A stretch of DNA of 64,000 nucleotides. It comes from Caenorhabditis remanei. Lineage: Eukaryota; Nematoda; Chromadorea; Rhabditida; Rhabditidae. Location of the stretch: the NCBI RefSeq assembly GCF_010183535.1, contig NC_071328.1, forward strand, positions 11,904,001-11,968,000. The letters run 5' to 3'. Shown here in pieces: positions 43,729 to 53,117 of the stretch; position 1 is the first letter of the stretch, and the number at the start of each line of letters is the position of its first letter. The notes under the pieces are model-generated. The model was not told the DNA's origin. It did not search any database and was given only the letters and a program-made list of their open reading frames with translations. Both the position numbers and the translations under genes were made by a program.

Positions 43729-44604
43729 ATGGACTGGGTTCAATGCAACAATTGTGGTGCGAAGCCGAACCAAGTTAAGATGTTCCTGACGACGTGCGCT
43801 CACGTCTTCTGTCAAAGTTGTACAGAAAAAGCGAAAGAGTCGCAATGTTACTTGTGCAAAAAACCGCTCACAGTTGACGAGATCAACAAAAATTTAAGGC
43901 CAGATTTAATGGTATTTAATGGTTAAAGATTTATTTATTAATTTTTTATGTTTTCAGGAACTATTCAAAGATCCCCGTCAGGTAGCCGCTGAACTAACAA
44001 CAGAACTGCAAAAAGTTAGTACATTTCAAGCAAAACAACGAGAAATTTTTATGAAGTTCAAAAATGCCGAAATGAAAAAAGAAACTGACAGATTCAATGA
44101 TGCACGAACCAAACAAATGAAGATAACACAAGAAATCGAGAAGCGAAAAAAGGCGTTCGGAGAGAATAATGCATTATTGAAAGCAGCGAAAGAGGAAAAG
44201 AAGCAATTGACAGCGAGATTACATCAATTACAATCTGAAAATTCAACAAAAAAGTCGGTACCAATACCATCTCGTCATTCACATACTCGGACCGAACCTC
44301 CCACTTCTAAATCTAAACGAATACGCCCACCGCCTTCTGTAACCAGAAAAGCTAGTCATGATTTCCCCTTGAATATTATGGATCAATCAACTTCTAAAAT
44401 TGTGACGAGTACTCCAATCTGTAATGTTAGTTTTCAAAATATACATCTTCATGCAAAAAATTGACACAAAAATGTTAATTTTATAATTTCGTAAACTAAA
44501 TTTCTTCATTTTCGTAATTTCAGGTCGATTATAGCCGCCGCGACTATATGAATCGAATGTTCGGCGCCGGATTCGAGCATCCATCCCCCATTCCACGGCA
44601 ATAA
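43729..44604 (+). CDS. zhp-2: ZHP-2, Zip3-type RING meiotic protein (243 aa)
   Basis: Exons 43729-43911, 43958-44425 and 44524-44604, 732 nt. An N-terminal RING finger is clear ([33 protein letters not shown]). A charged coiled coil follows (about residues 80-150: [20 protein letters not shown]...[12 protein letters not shown]), then a Ser/Pro-rich tail and a C-terminal [14 protein letters not shown] motif seen in this family. Zip3/RNF212-type proteins localise to the synaptonemal complex and regulate crossover formation. C. elegans has four (ZHP-1 to ZHP-4). I choose ZHP-2 because, from memory, it is D1081.9, next to lotr-1 and cdc-5L as here, and has a similar length; ZHP-3 is the main alternative. 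Confidence 0.85.
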
Positions 44605-44878
44605 CTTGAATCTGTGCCCAAAATTTGTTTGAATTCTTCCTTTCCGTTTTAATATCTATTATTACCAAAAGTTTTATTGCCTCCTTCTTCATATTTTCCC
44701 CGTATTCGCATGCTTATCGTCTTGTAATATCGCGTTTAGTAAATGAGATAGAGATTTATTGATTTTTTCGAGACTCCGTTGATCGTTCGTCTTTTCCTTC
44801 GCGCGCTGCACATTCCCGCCTCATTATCGTATTGGTGACCGACCATTACCTCTTTTTTCATTCAGTCTTCATTCGAAA

Positions 44879-45530
44879 ATGTCACCGAATTGTGAGACAC
44901 CCCCCTCTTCTTCTCCGCCCTCTCGTTTTGTCCCCTCTCTCGCCTGTATCGCAGAAGAAGAACCACGAATTATATTCACGAGACGAATTTATGTTCCCGG
45001 TGGATCATCTTCAAAACCATTTCAAGTCGAAATTCCAATATATGATCTCAATATTTATGCACCGGAACCTGGGAAAACTTCGATGCCAGAGAGTTATCAG
45101 CGATTGCTGGCGCAAATGGACAAGTATATAGAATATCAATCGAACTCGGAAAGGCATAAGAAAATGGTAAATGATTTTTTTTATTGATTTTTAGACTTAA
45201 AATATATTTAAATAATTATTTTTTCCTATTTCAGGCTAAAGAGCTTCGACAGAAAGTTGCATTCGAACAGGCGGAAGCTAAACGGCTATCGGTAAACCTC
45301 ATTTTTCTCAATTCTATGCATAAAAATTATGTTTTAATTTTCAGACACCAAATTTCACTCACAGAGACTGGTATTGGTATTCGGAAGAGACCAGAAACTT
45401 CGTCGATGAGCCAGTATTTACACGGAAAATCGTCGAGAAATGCGAAGAAAAGACGAAAGAAAGCCCATCAAATGTGGCAGCGCTTGCGAAGTGCGACGAT
45501 GATGAATTCGATTTGAACGCCGATTTTTAA
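44879..45530 (+). CDS. Conserved-looking protein of unknown function (176 aa)
   Basis: Exons 44879-45166, 45235-45291 and 45345-45530, 531 nt in frame. The protein opens with a Ser/Pro-rich stretch, then RIIFTRRIYVPGGSSSKPFQ and EIPIYDLNIYAPEPGKT, a helical basic segment (KKMAKELRQKVAFEQAEAKR) and an acidic tail ending DDDEFDLNADF. No known domain was recognised. It starts 275 bp after the zhp-2 stop on the same strand, with a TTCAG acceptor 12 bases before the ATG, so the two may form an operon with the second cistron trans-spliced. Confidence 0.7.
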
Positions 45531-45810
45531 AATAATAATAATCTCATTTTACACATTTCGATCTCTAATACGCTGGTGTCTTACTATATAATTGTCATAA
45601 ATGTATTTTCTTTCTCTCTTTCAAGACTTCGTTTTTTCTCGTAAATCGTTCCGTAGAACATAATGAAAGGTTAGGGATGTTGAACCAACCGGAAACACAA
45701 AGCGACGGGTTTTGGGACAAATGGACAAATAAGCAGGTGGGGAAGGGGAAGGAGGGGACAAACTAAAAACTGGCCATTATTTTCGAGGGGCACCTTTTCA
45801 CTTTTATTCA

Positions 45811-46960
45811 ATGCTTTTCTTATTTTTGTGGTTTTCGGTGCCTCTTATGGGACAAGAAACTGGAGGAGATAGTGATGGATTTCAGGTTAGTTTTCGATTT
45901 TACAATCGCGCTCTATCGGGGCTTTCATGGATTGCAATGAAGCGCAAATAGAAAATTTTCACATTTTCAGAACGAACAACTCCAATGCAACTATTGTGTG
46001 CATTCTCGAAAAAATAAAGATGTTTCGGAAGGCGTGAAACATGAACCAGACTGTATGAATCATTTGAAATTCTTGTCGAGACCCGACTTGAGAAGAACTT
46101 GCACACCATCGGAGAAGTATTGTGTGGTAAGTTGAAGACATCTGGACAAACAGATGTAAAGAGTTTTGGATGTTTGCAAGGAAAAGGAGTGATAGACAGA
46201 CAGCTGGACATACACACGTGAATAAGATAGTCACAATAAGAATAGTGTTTGGTTAACAGTGGTACATAGTAACTTTCTTCAAAGGCGTATATCTCGAAAA
46301 ATAGTTTTTGATATAAAAAATTGTCAGTTAGAAAAATGTTCAGCATAAAATTTCACACATTTCAGTTGATAACTTTTTGATAGCTCCGCCCACTTTTATG
46401 ATATTTAAAGATGCCGAGCTCTCTGCACCTCCTCCTCGTGACTTGTGAAGCTACCATCTTCAAAAGCGCATATCTCAAAAGTGGGCGGAGCTATCGAAAA
46501 GTTGTCAACTAGAAAAACATAGCCCTTGGTTTTATCTAAACAGTCAACTAAATTTTATTCAAAAAGTCACCTTCTCTGACACCAGTACATATGCTCAAAC
46601 TAATCCACTTTATGCTGAAAACTGACAAGGAAGGCTCCTGTGTTTTCAAGATATTTTTCAATTGGCTAGGATCCGATTATCAAAAAATGATTGTGTAAAA
46701 CAACTAAAATTAATTTCCAGACAACTGTCACGAATCTCAACGGATTCTTTATCGAAGTGGAACGAGATTGTGCGGAGAGTTGTGAACAAGGGTGTGAGCA
46801 ACATGGATACGGACTGTTCCATACAGAATGTACGCGATGTTGTCGAGAACCATTATGCAATGAATTCGATGGAAGACACTTTTATGAACCTTTGGATGCT
46901 CCAAGGAGTCAACAATTGTTCTTTATTCTCTTTTTTATTGCGGTTGCCCTTGTTTTGTGA
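45811..46960 (+). CDS. Ly6/uPAR-like GPI-anchored surface protein (156 aa)
   Basis: Exons 45811-45885, 45971-46126 and 46721-46960, 471 nt. A signal peptide ([14 protein letters not shown]) is followed by a Cys-rich three-finger pattern ([62 protein letters not shown]), in which the terminal CC...CN is diagnostic. It ends in a hydrophobic tail ([14 protein letters not shown]) with no basic residues after it, as expected for a GPI signal. Worm relatives include the ODR-2/HOT family; I cannot say which member this is. Intron 2 (594 nt) contains a fold-back repeat. Confidence 0.8.
46365..46509. repeat. Fold-back repeat in the Ly6-like gene intron
   Basis: GTTGATAACTTTTTGATAGC then TCCGCCCACTTTTATGAT is mirrored by ATATCTCAAAAGTGGGCGGA and GCTATCGAAAAGTTGTCAAC. 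Member of the dispersed GTTGACAAC/GAGATATAC family. Confidence 0.65.
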
Positions 46961-47701
46961 TAAAGAGTAGCCATATGATTGAACAATTCTTGAAAATTTT
47001 CAAAATTACATATTAGCTCTGCACAGTTCTTACAACCGCGCTCTACAGAACTCCCCTTGAAAAATGTCTCTTTTCTCTGCTATTTAATATCTGCGTGGCT
47101 ATCTTCTTCCTACTAATGGAATAGTTCTGTGTGTGTGTCCAACGCTTCTCCCTGAAAAACTTTTTTGTCTCTGGACCGTTTCAAAAGATGTTTGGGGGTA
47201 TAACCATGAACCTCCGAGCGCTTCAATTTTTTGGACCCCGGGTGTCAGATTACTGTAGGATTACTGTAGCTACCGTAACCCAAAAAATGGAAAAGGGTTT
47301 CAAACAGAAAGAGGAGAGACCAGACTTGGGTGGTAACAACCTCGACCCCTCAGTATGACACCCAAAAAAAATTGGGCCGGTTACTGTAGGATTACGGTGG
47401 TTACAGAGTTTTGAACATTTACAGTCGAACCTAAATATCTTGGAAGGTTCAGATCCCCACTGATTGAGTACGTTGGTAAATTTGTTTACTCTGTAGTCCC
47501 GTACTTTTCCTTGAAGAACTTTGCAGGATTTCCACTGCCATACCCCGGAAGGGGTACTGTAGCTACAGTAACCAAAAAATCGGGAAAGCATGTTCAAACT
47601 GAAAATATGGGTCCATACTTTGGTAGAGACACCCTTCGCTTGGCTTCTGACGGCGTTCTCACATCGACAAACACATCTGAAAGAAAACGTCGATAACACA
47701 A
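46961..47701. other. Intergenic region with diverged repeats
   Basis: A truncated TTAGC-type MITE lies at 47013-47095. Two diverged direct copies of a CTGTAGCTACNGTAACCNAA... repeat lie at about 47260-47345 and 47558-47632. No gene is supported; the open frames here run through repeats. Confidence 0.5.
47013..47095. mobile_element. Truncated TTAGC-type MITE
   Basis: TTAGCTCTGCACAGTTCTTA, preceded by TA, and then ACAACCGCGCTCTAC match one end of the 139-bp family at 60584 and 61260. The other end is missing. Confidence 0.6.
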
Positions 47702-48806
47702 ATGCCCGAACCAATTCTCAAAAAATGCTTCAACTGTCGCATCTTTCTTCCCGATGATGCTGTCAAGTTCGTTAAAAATTTTTTCGATTTTCAATCTCTA
47801 AAAGTCATTTTTTCAGTACATCTTAATGCCAGAAGTGCCAAAAGAACGAAGCAAAATATGGAGTGGTAAGAAAAGATGATTTATTTTGATAGGAATAGCA
47901 AAAAAATCTTTTCTAGCCGGGAACATGCCAATACTGCAAGCTGAACGCGGCATTCCACGACCAGAAGTGTGTTTGGTGTTCACATGCCGAGAGAAAATAC
48001 GGAACTCCATTCAGTTGTCAAAGTTGTAAATTACAATGCGGTTTTGCCAAAAAAGAGAGTGAAAAGGTAATTTCTCCCCAAAAATACTTGATTTTTATAA
48101 ATTATTTTATTTCAGTACGAAGGTGCTCCACTTCTCTGTCGGTTGTGTATTCTCCAAGCTCGTCATACTGGCCAAACCTCGGTCGCCGGTATCCCGATTC
48201 CTCCAGAGAAGCCTGAAAAGAATGGAGATGGTTCTTCCGCAGAGCAGAAAGCTGAAAAGGAACGCGAAAAAGAGCGTCACCGCTCCTCTCGTCATCATAA
48301 GGACAAAGACCATCGCCGCGACGACAAACGTCACCGGGAGCACCGTGAACATCGTTCCGGTCATAAACGTCGTCACGAGGAGTCTAATAACAACGGAACG
48401 TCTTCCTCGTCTTCTGGTGTCCCACCATTAACCATTAATAATGAGAACGGCCACGGATTCCCACCATTCGGAGAACGTGATCACGGGGAGAATATGGAGA
48501 AGCAGCATAGAATGGAAGACGAAATTCGTCGTCTCAAGGCTGCAATTAGTGAGAAAGATCAGCTACTTTTCGATAAAGATAAGCAGGTTTGTTGTTTTCA
48601 AATATTTTTTAATGTCAAAAATTTGTTTATAATCTCTTACGAACCTCACTTATACTTCATGTTTTCAGATTAGCAATCTCAAGGCTGATCAATACAATCT
48701 CGAGAAGAAGCACCGTGAACGCGTCCAACAACTCATCAAGGAGAAGGAAGACAGCATCCGAGCAATTGAACATATGAGAAGCTCGAAGAGTTCAAAGAAA
48801 AACTAA
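47702..48806 (+). CDS. FAM76 family protein (286 aa)
   Basis: Exons 47702-47770, 47833-47865, 47917-48066, 48116-48586 and 48669-48806, 861 nt. The N-terminal half is a chain of CxxC pairs (KKCFNCRIFLPDDA, GTCQYCKLNAAFHDQKCVWC, FSCQSCKLQCGF, LLCRLCILQ), the hallmark of human FAM76A/B. Next come a His/Arg/Lys-rich nuclear-type stretch (RHHKDKDHRRDDKRHREHRE) and a C-terminal coiled coil (MEDEIRRLKAAISEKDQLLF...LEKKHRERVQQL). The second exon is uncertain: the strong TTTTTTCAG at 47816 leads to a stop in the needed frame, so the next AG (47832) must be used, which costs one of the expected cysteines. FAM76 proteins are poorly characterised; nuclear-speckle location is reported for mammals. Confidence 0.78.
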
Positions 48807-49246
48807 TCCCAATCTAATTTTCGTTGTTTTAAAAACATCTGTGCTATTTTTCTGTAACTATATACGTAGACTCGTCACTAATTATCATTCAATCTTGTCA
48901 TCATGCCATATGTTTCTTCCAGTCCATCCTTGGTTCGTGAGCTTTTTTATTTGTCAGCCCTTCATAGAATTACTCGCTTTCTCTTGTTTCCATAATTGTA
49001 ACTTTTTGTCCTAAAACATGTCCCACAGTGATCCCGGTTGACCCGGTTCTCCCATTCACACGTCTGCTAATTTGAGATTTTTAATCAATATACATTTGTT
49101 CCCTGTTAGACGTAGCCATTTTTTTTGCTATTCCTGTCATTCAATTCCATTTCAATCTAGTTTGATTCATGTCTAATTTTGTAATAATAAAAACTCATCC
49201 CTCCCCAAAAAAAATCAACGATAAGATCAAAAAGAAAAAAAAGAGA

Positions 49247-49352
49247 CTTTCTCACTAATTGCAGCCTTGAGACGACGAATTTCGTCTTCCATTCTATGCT
49301 GCTTCTCCATATTCTCCCCGTGATCACGTTCTCCGAATGGTGGGAATCCGTG
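49247..49352 (-). repeat. Exact 106-nt inverted copy of a FAM76 exon segment
   Basis: The minus strand of 49247-49352 is identical to 48452-48557, inside FAM76 exon 4 (residues around GFPPFGERDHGENMEKQHRM). On the minus strand the copy is preceded by a TTTTTTTGCAG acceptor, and the copy itself retains an open frame. It lies about 450 bp downstream of the FAM76 stop. Confidence 0.85.
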
Positions 49353-49565
49353 TTCGGTTTGAAATTTCAGTGAAACCTGCAAAAAAAGGGAATATTAGTA
49401 TTTAAAAACGTGTACACGTTTCAGAAGACACGGGGTTTCTGGCACATGAGATCTGGGACACTGATAAGAATTCCGTATAAAGGCTGGGACGATTTCACTA
49501 GAAACTCCATTAGCCATTATTCCCAACAAAAGTAGCCGTTATAACAGTTCAAGCCAGCATAAAAA

Positions 49566-51319
49566 ATGAACAGTGAGTATTCAAGAGTTAAAAGTATACG
49601 AAGACCAGTATCCTTAGGCAACCGTTCTCAAAGAAGTAAAAGAACAAAAAAGAAGAAGAATGATGAGGAGAAGACAGTCGGCAGTGGTAATCAGAAGACA
49701 TTATTCTTTCGTCGTCCAAAAAATGATTCGAATCCAGAGGAAACTGAAGCATTTGCGGTGAGTGGGCTTTTTAGGAACACTTCTGTACTTATTATGAGTT
49801 TGAATTTTTCAGAATATCTGCCGATGCCTCATTGAGCACCGCTGGTATCACGGTGTGATGCCACGTGGCGAGATCAGCACACTTTTAGAAGATGAAGGCG
49901 ACTTTTGTGTTCGGAAAACAACTGAAAAAGGCAAACCGATTGTGTGCATCTCTGTGAAATGTCAAAAAGAAGTTCGACATTTTCCGCTGGTTTTTGAAAA
50001 TGGGCAGTGGACGTTGAAGAATCTCAGCAAAACTCGTCGTTTCTTTGAAGTCGTTGAGCTACTGAACGCTTTGGTCACAGAGAAAATATCGTTGTCCGGG
50101 GCGATTCTGGTTCGGGCGGTCCCTCGTCCAGACTATTATATCCCTCATAGCGATATTTCATTGATTTGTAAACTCGGAGGTTAGTGTTCTCAATAGAGCG
50201 CAATTACAACACGATTACATCTATAGTACAAAATTCATTCAGAGGGAGCATTCGGAGAAGTGTGGAAGGGGTCTCTAAAGCGTCATGAGGATGAAAAAGT
50301 GAAAAAAGTGGAAGAGAAATCGGCACCGGGTTTGCCAACAACAGGAAGACAGGAAGGGCTCTCGGAGAAGGGTAGATCAAAATTATATGTAGCGGTGAAG
50401 AAAATGAAAGGAAATGCGACGAAAGCGATGACGGAGGAGTTTGTTATGGTAAGGGTTACGGTAGTGAGGGTGGGGATGATCCAGGATATAAGTAGAATCC
50501 CCAGAACCTCAAAATTACTTTCTTTCCAGGAAGGCAAACTAATGCGTCAACTCGTCCATCCGAACATCGTCACCGTATTCGGTGTCGCTCCATCCGAAGA
50601 GCCCCTCATGATTGTTCTGGAACTCGCCGCCAACGGATGTCTCAAGGCCTACGTCTCAAAATACCAGTGTCCAATGGATCAGCTGATGCAGTTCATTGCC
50701 GACGCGGCACGTGGAATGGCCTATTTGTCATCGAAACTTGTGATTCATCGAGACTTGGCAGCTCGTAATCTGCTCCTTGGATGTTCAGTTGAAGTCAAAA
50801 TTTCTGATTTCGGACTCTCGTCCTCTGGAAAAACGGAGATCAAAGTGAAACAAATGAAGGTTCCGATTCGTTGGCTTGCACCGGAGACTCTTGAGGAGGG
50901 AGTGTTTTCCACTAAAACAGATGTCTGGGCGTATGCAGTCACCCTCTGGGAGATATTTACTCGTTGCCAATCAGATCCATACCCAGGTCTGACTAATCAA
51001 CAAGCCAAGGATCTTATCAGAGGAGATGCTCTTCCGATGAACCCACCGGAAGGAACACCAGCGACTGTCGTGAAGATCATGGAGGATTGTTTTGCAAAGG
51101 TAACAATAGTAGCTGACATTCAAAACTAAACAATTTTAGAACCCTGATGATCGTCCTTCGTTCCCTGCCATTTTGAAACGTCTCTGCCCAGATGAGGATA
51201 TCGCCGCTTACGAACCGAAAAGTCAATGTAGTCAAAGCAGCCCAGCAAAAAAATCGAGTGGCCCGTCTGCTGAACCGTCTGCACTGTCGGCTCGTAGTAA
51301 AAGACCAGCGAGAAAATAA
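49566..51319 (+). CDS. SH2-containing non-receptor tyrosine kinase, Fer/Fes-like (504 aa)
   Basis: Exons 49566-49757, 49813-50179, 50243-50448, 50530-51099 and 51140-51319, 1515 nt. A basic N-terminus precedes an SH2 domain (WYHGVMPRGEISTLLEDEGD, FCVRKT with the phosphotyrosine-binding Arg). The kinase domain follows: glycine loop GEGAFGEVWKG, VAVKKM, catalytic HRDLAARN, DFGLSS, WLAPETL, and ...PDDRPSFPAIL. All key catalytic residues are present. The plan matches the large nematode-expanded Fer-like SH2 kinase family, many of which are sperm-expressed in C. elegans; this member is not identified. The Ser/Lys-rich tail is short. Tandem heat-shock elements begin 76 bp after the stop. Confidence 0.88.
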
Positions 51320-51395
51320 TCATTTTTGTTTACTTGTGCTTTCAACATGACAATAAATAAAAGTACTGTAATGTAATGATGTGTGTTGATGTCTA

Positions 51396-51559
51396 TTCCA
51401 GAACCTTCTAGAAATTTCTAGAAAAAACTTTTGAATTCCGGCGGAAATTCAAATATTCCAGAACCTTCTAGAAACTTCTAGAAAAAACTTTTGAATTTCG
51501 GCGGAAATTAAAATATTCCAGAACCTTCTAGAAGCTTCTAGAAAAAACTTTTGAAGTTC
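51396..51559. promoter_or_regulatory. Three tandem 60-bp repeats each with a perfect heat-shock element
   Basis: Units start at 51396, 51456 and 51516 with an exact 60-bp period. Each opens with six alternating, perfectly spaced pentamers: TTC-ca-GAA-cc-TTC-ta-GAA-nn-TTC-ta-GAA (51396-51423, 51456-51483, 51516-51543). This is a strong HSF-1 consensus. The central dinucleotide differs between units (AT, AC, GC), so all HSE positions are conserved while the spacer varies. Confidence 0.85.
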
Positions 51560-52049
51560 AGAGGGGTGTGACGGCCAAATTTGCAAAGCTGCCATACGGC
51601 CGACCGAGGAAGGCCGCGGCCTCGGGTCAGCTTTGCTTCCAACAACTAAAAAAACAGCGGCCGGGTGAGCTGCTGTGAAACTGACTGAAATTTTGTTGTA
51701 GAGCCGGAATCAAGAATACTTATAGTGAAAATGTCAGAAATCTTTTGTACCGCACCTTTTGCTGAACGATAAAGCAGTGCAATTAAGAAGAAATAATAAA
51801 GGAACAGACAAGTTAAAACGAACAGTAAAGTCATAAGAACATTACATTATTACATTCAGCTCAAAAACTTTTTTGTATTTGGAAAAATATTTTCAGCAGT
51901 TTCTACTTACAAAGTTCAAGTAAACTAAATCCAGCGAAAATCGCGGCGTAGCCGCGAATTTCCTGCTGGTTACTACTAAAGTCATACTCCTTGCAAATCA
52001 CTTGAACAATGATTAATGAATGAAAACCAATTTATTGAGAAAAAGAAAT
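51560..52049. mobile_element. Possible Helitron remnant: hairpins downstream of the HSE array
   Basis: GCAAAGCTG...CAGCTTTGC (51583-51636) brackets an inner CCGAGG/CCTCGG stem. A short GC hairpin TCGCGGCGTAGCCGCGA lies at about 51942-51958, followed 18 bases later by ACTACTAAAG. A hairpin near a CTRR end is the Helitron 3' signature and HSE-bearing Helitrons are known in C. elegans, but the termini are not certain here. Confidence 0.4.
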
Positions 52050-53117
52050 CTAGCTGATAATACAATGATCTTTTTGTTGTCTCCGTGCACTTTTGATCTT
52101 CTCAATATCCTTCGGTTCAACTCCACTGTATCCACGACTTGATGGCATTGATTGGCTGGAAGAGATCAATTTAATTTCCAGTAATTTCAAAGCATCTTAA
52201 AACTCACCGTCTCTTTCTCAACTCGAATCCCTGAATATTCAAATTCGGTCGTGTTCTCAAAAGTATCTCATGGAAACATGCTCTAACTTCTTCCTCTTTC
52301 AATGCACAACACTCCATATCTGATTTCGAAGAGCAACATGAAAGACATGGTTGATCAGTTTTGTTGGCGACGAGGAGTACAGGAACCTGAAGTTTTTTGG
52401 AGATTTGAGGTTGAGATATTAATAAAAAGCTTACATTTTTCCCTCTTCTTGCATGAATATCTGCAACTGTAGTCAGAGCTTCTTCCAGAGAAGAAGCGTC
52501 ATCTGCAGCGAAGACTACCTGGAATTCAACATCTTTTTAAAAAGAGAATTTAGATATGCTTCAACTTACAAGAAAAGCGTCAGCTGTTCCAATATACAGG
52601 TTTTTCATTCCTATGAAATCACGGGACCCGCTTGAGTCGATTATCTGAAAATTTAAAAGTTGTATTAGCACGGCACACTTCTTACAACCGCGCTATACCG
52701 AAATCGAAGAGGATTGTGCGCGAAATTGAGAGACTTAGAGAAAAAGAGACAATTTTCAAGGGGATTTCGGTGGAGCGCAGTTGTAAGAACTGTGTGCAGC
52801 AAACACGCTCTAGTGGAATCAGAAGTATCAACGGAGCGCATTTGTACATACCTGAACCATGAGTACTCTTCCTTCCTCAATTTCATACTCAATCCAATTA
52901 AATTCCTCCACTGTTGGCCGGTAGTCCTCCACAAATTTGTGCCATAAAAACTGCGAAACCATTGCAGATTTTCCGACCTACAATTAATTATAACTTCATT
53001 ATCCTCCAATTAAAAACTCACTCTCTCCGCACCCAACACCGCTACCGTAACCTTATTCTGACGACGTTCGCCACGTGGCTTCGCGTCACGACGACCCACA
53101 CTTTTGCTGCGATTCAT
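52050..53117 (-). CDS. Ras-like small GTPase with CaaX box (221 aa)
   Basis: Exons 5' to 3' are 53022-53117, 52852-52977, 52570-52644, 52435-52518, 52208-52386 and 52050-52155, 666 nt. The G1 loop GAERVGKS, the effector-region YRPTVEEF and G4 NKTD are clear. G3 reads DSSGSRDF instead of DTAGQE, so the catalytic Gln is absent and intrinsic GTPase activity may be low. The protein ends CIIS, a CaaX prenylation motif, after a basic stretch (KIKSARRQQK), implying membrane attachment. An insert (QPCLSCCSSKSDMECCALKE) replaces the usual sequence after NKxD. It belongs to the Ras superfamily but not to a canonical Ras, Rap, Ral or Rheb type that I can assign. Intron 2 hosts a MITE. Confidence 0.85.
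52665..52803. mobile_element. 139-bp TTAGC-type MITE in GTPase intron
   Basis: The left end is TTAGCACGGCACACTTCTTA preceded by TA. The right end has decayed (CTGTGTGCAGCAAA). Same length as the intact copies at 60584 and 61260. Confidence 0.7.

Noticed and set aside
43729..44604. Assignment as zhp-3
   Set aside because: zhp-3 is also on the same chromosome in C. elegans, but adjacency to lotr-1 and cdc-5L and the short length fit zhp-2 better.
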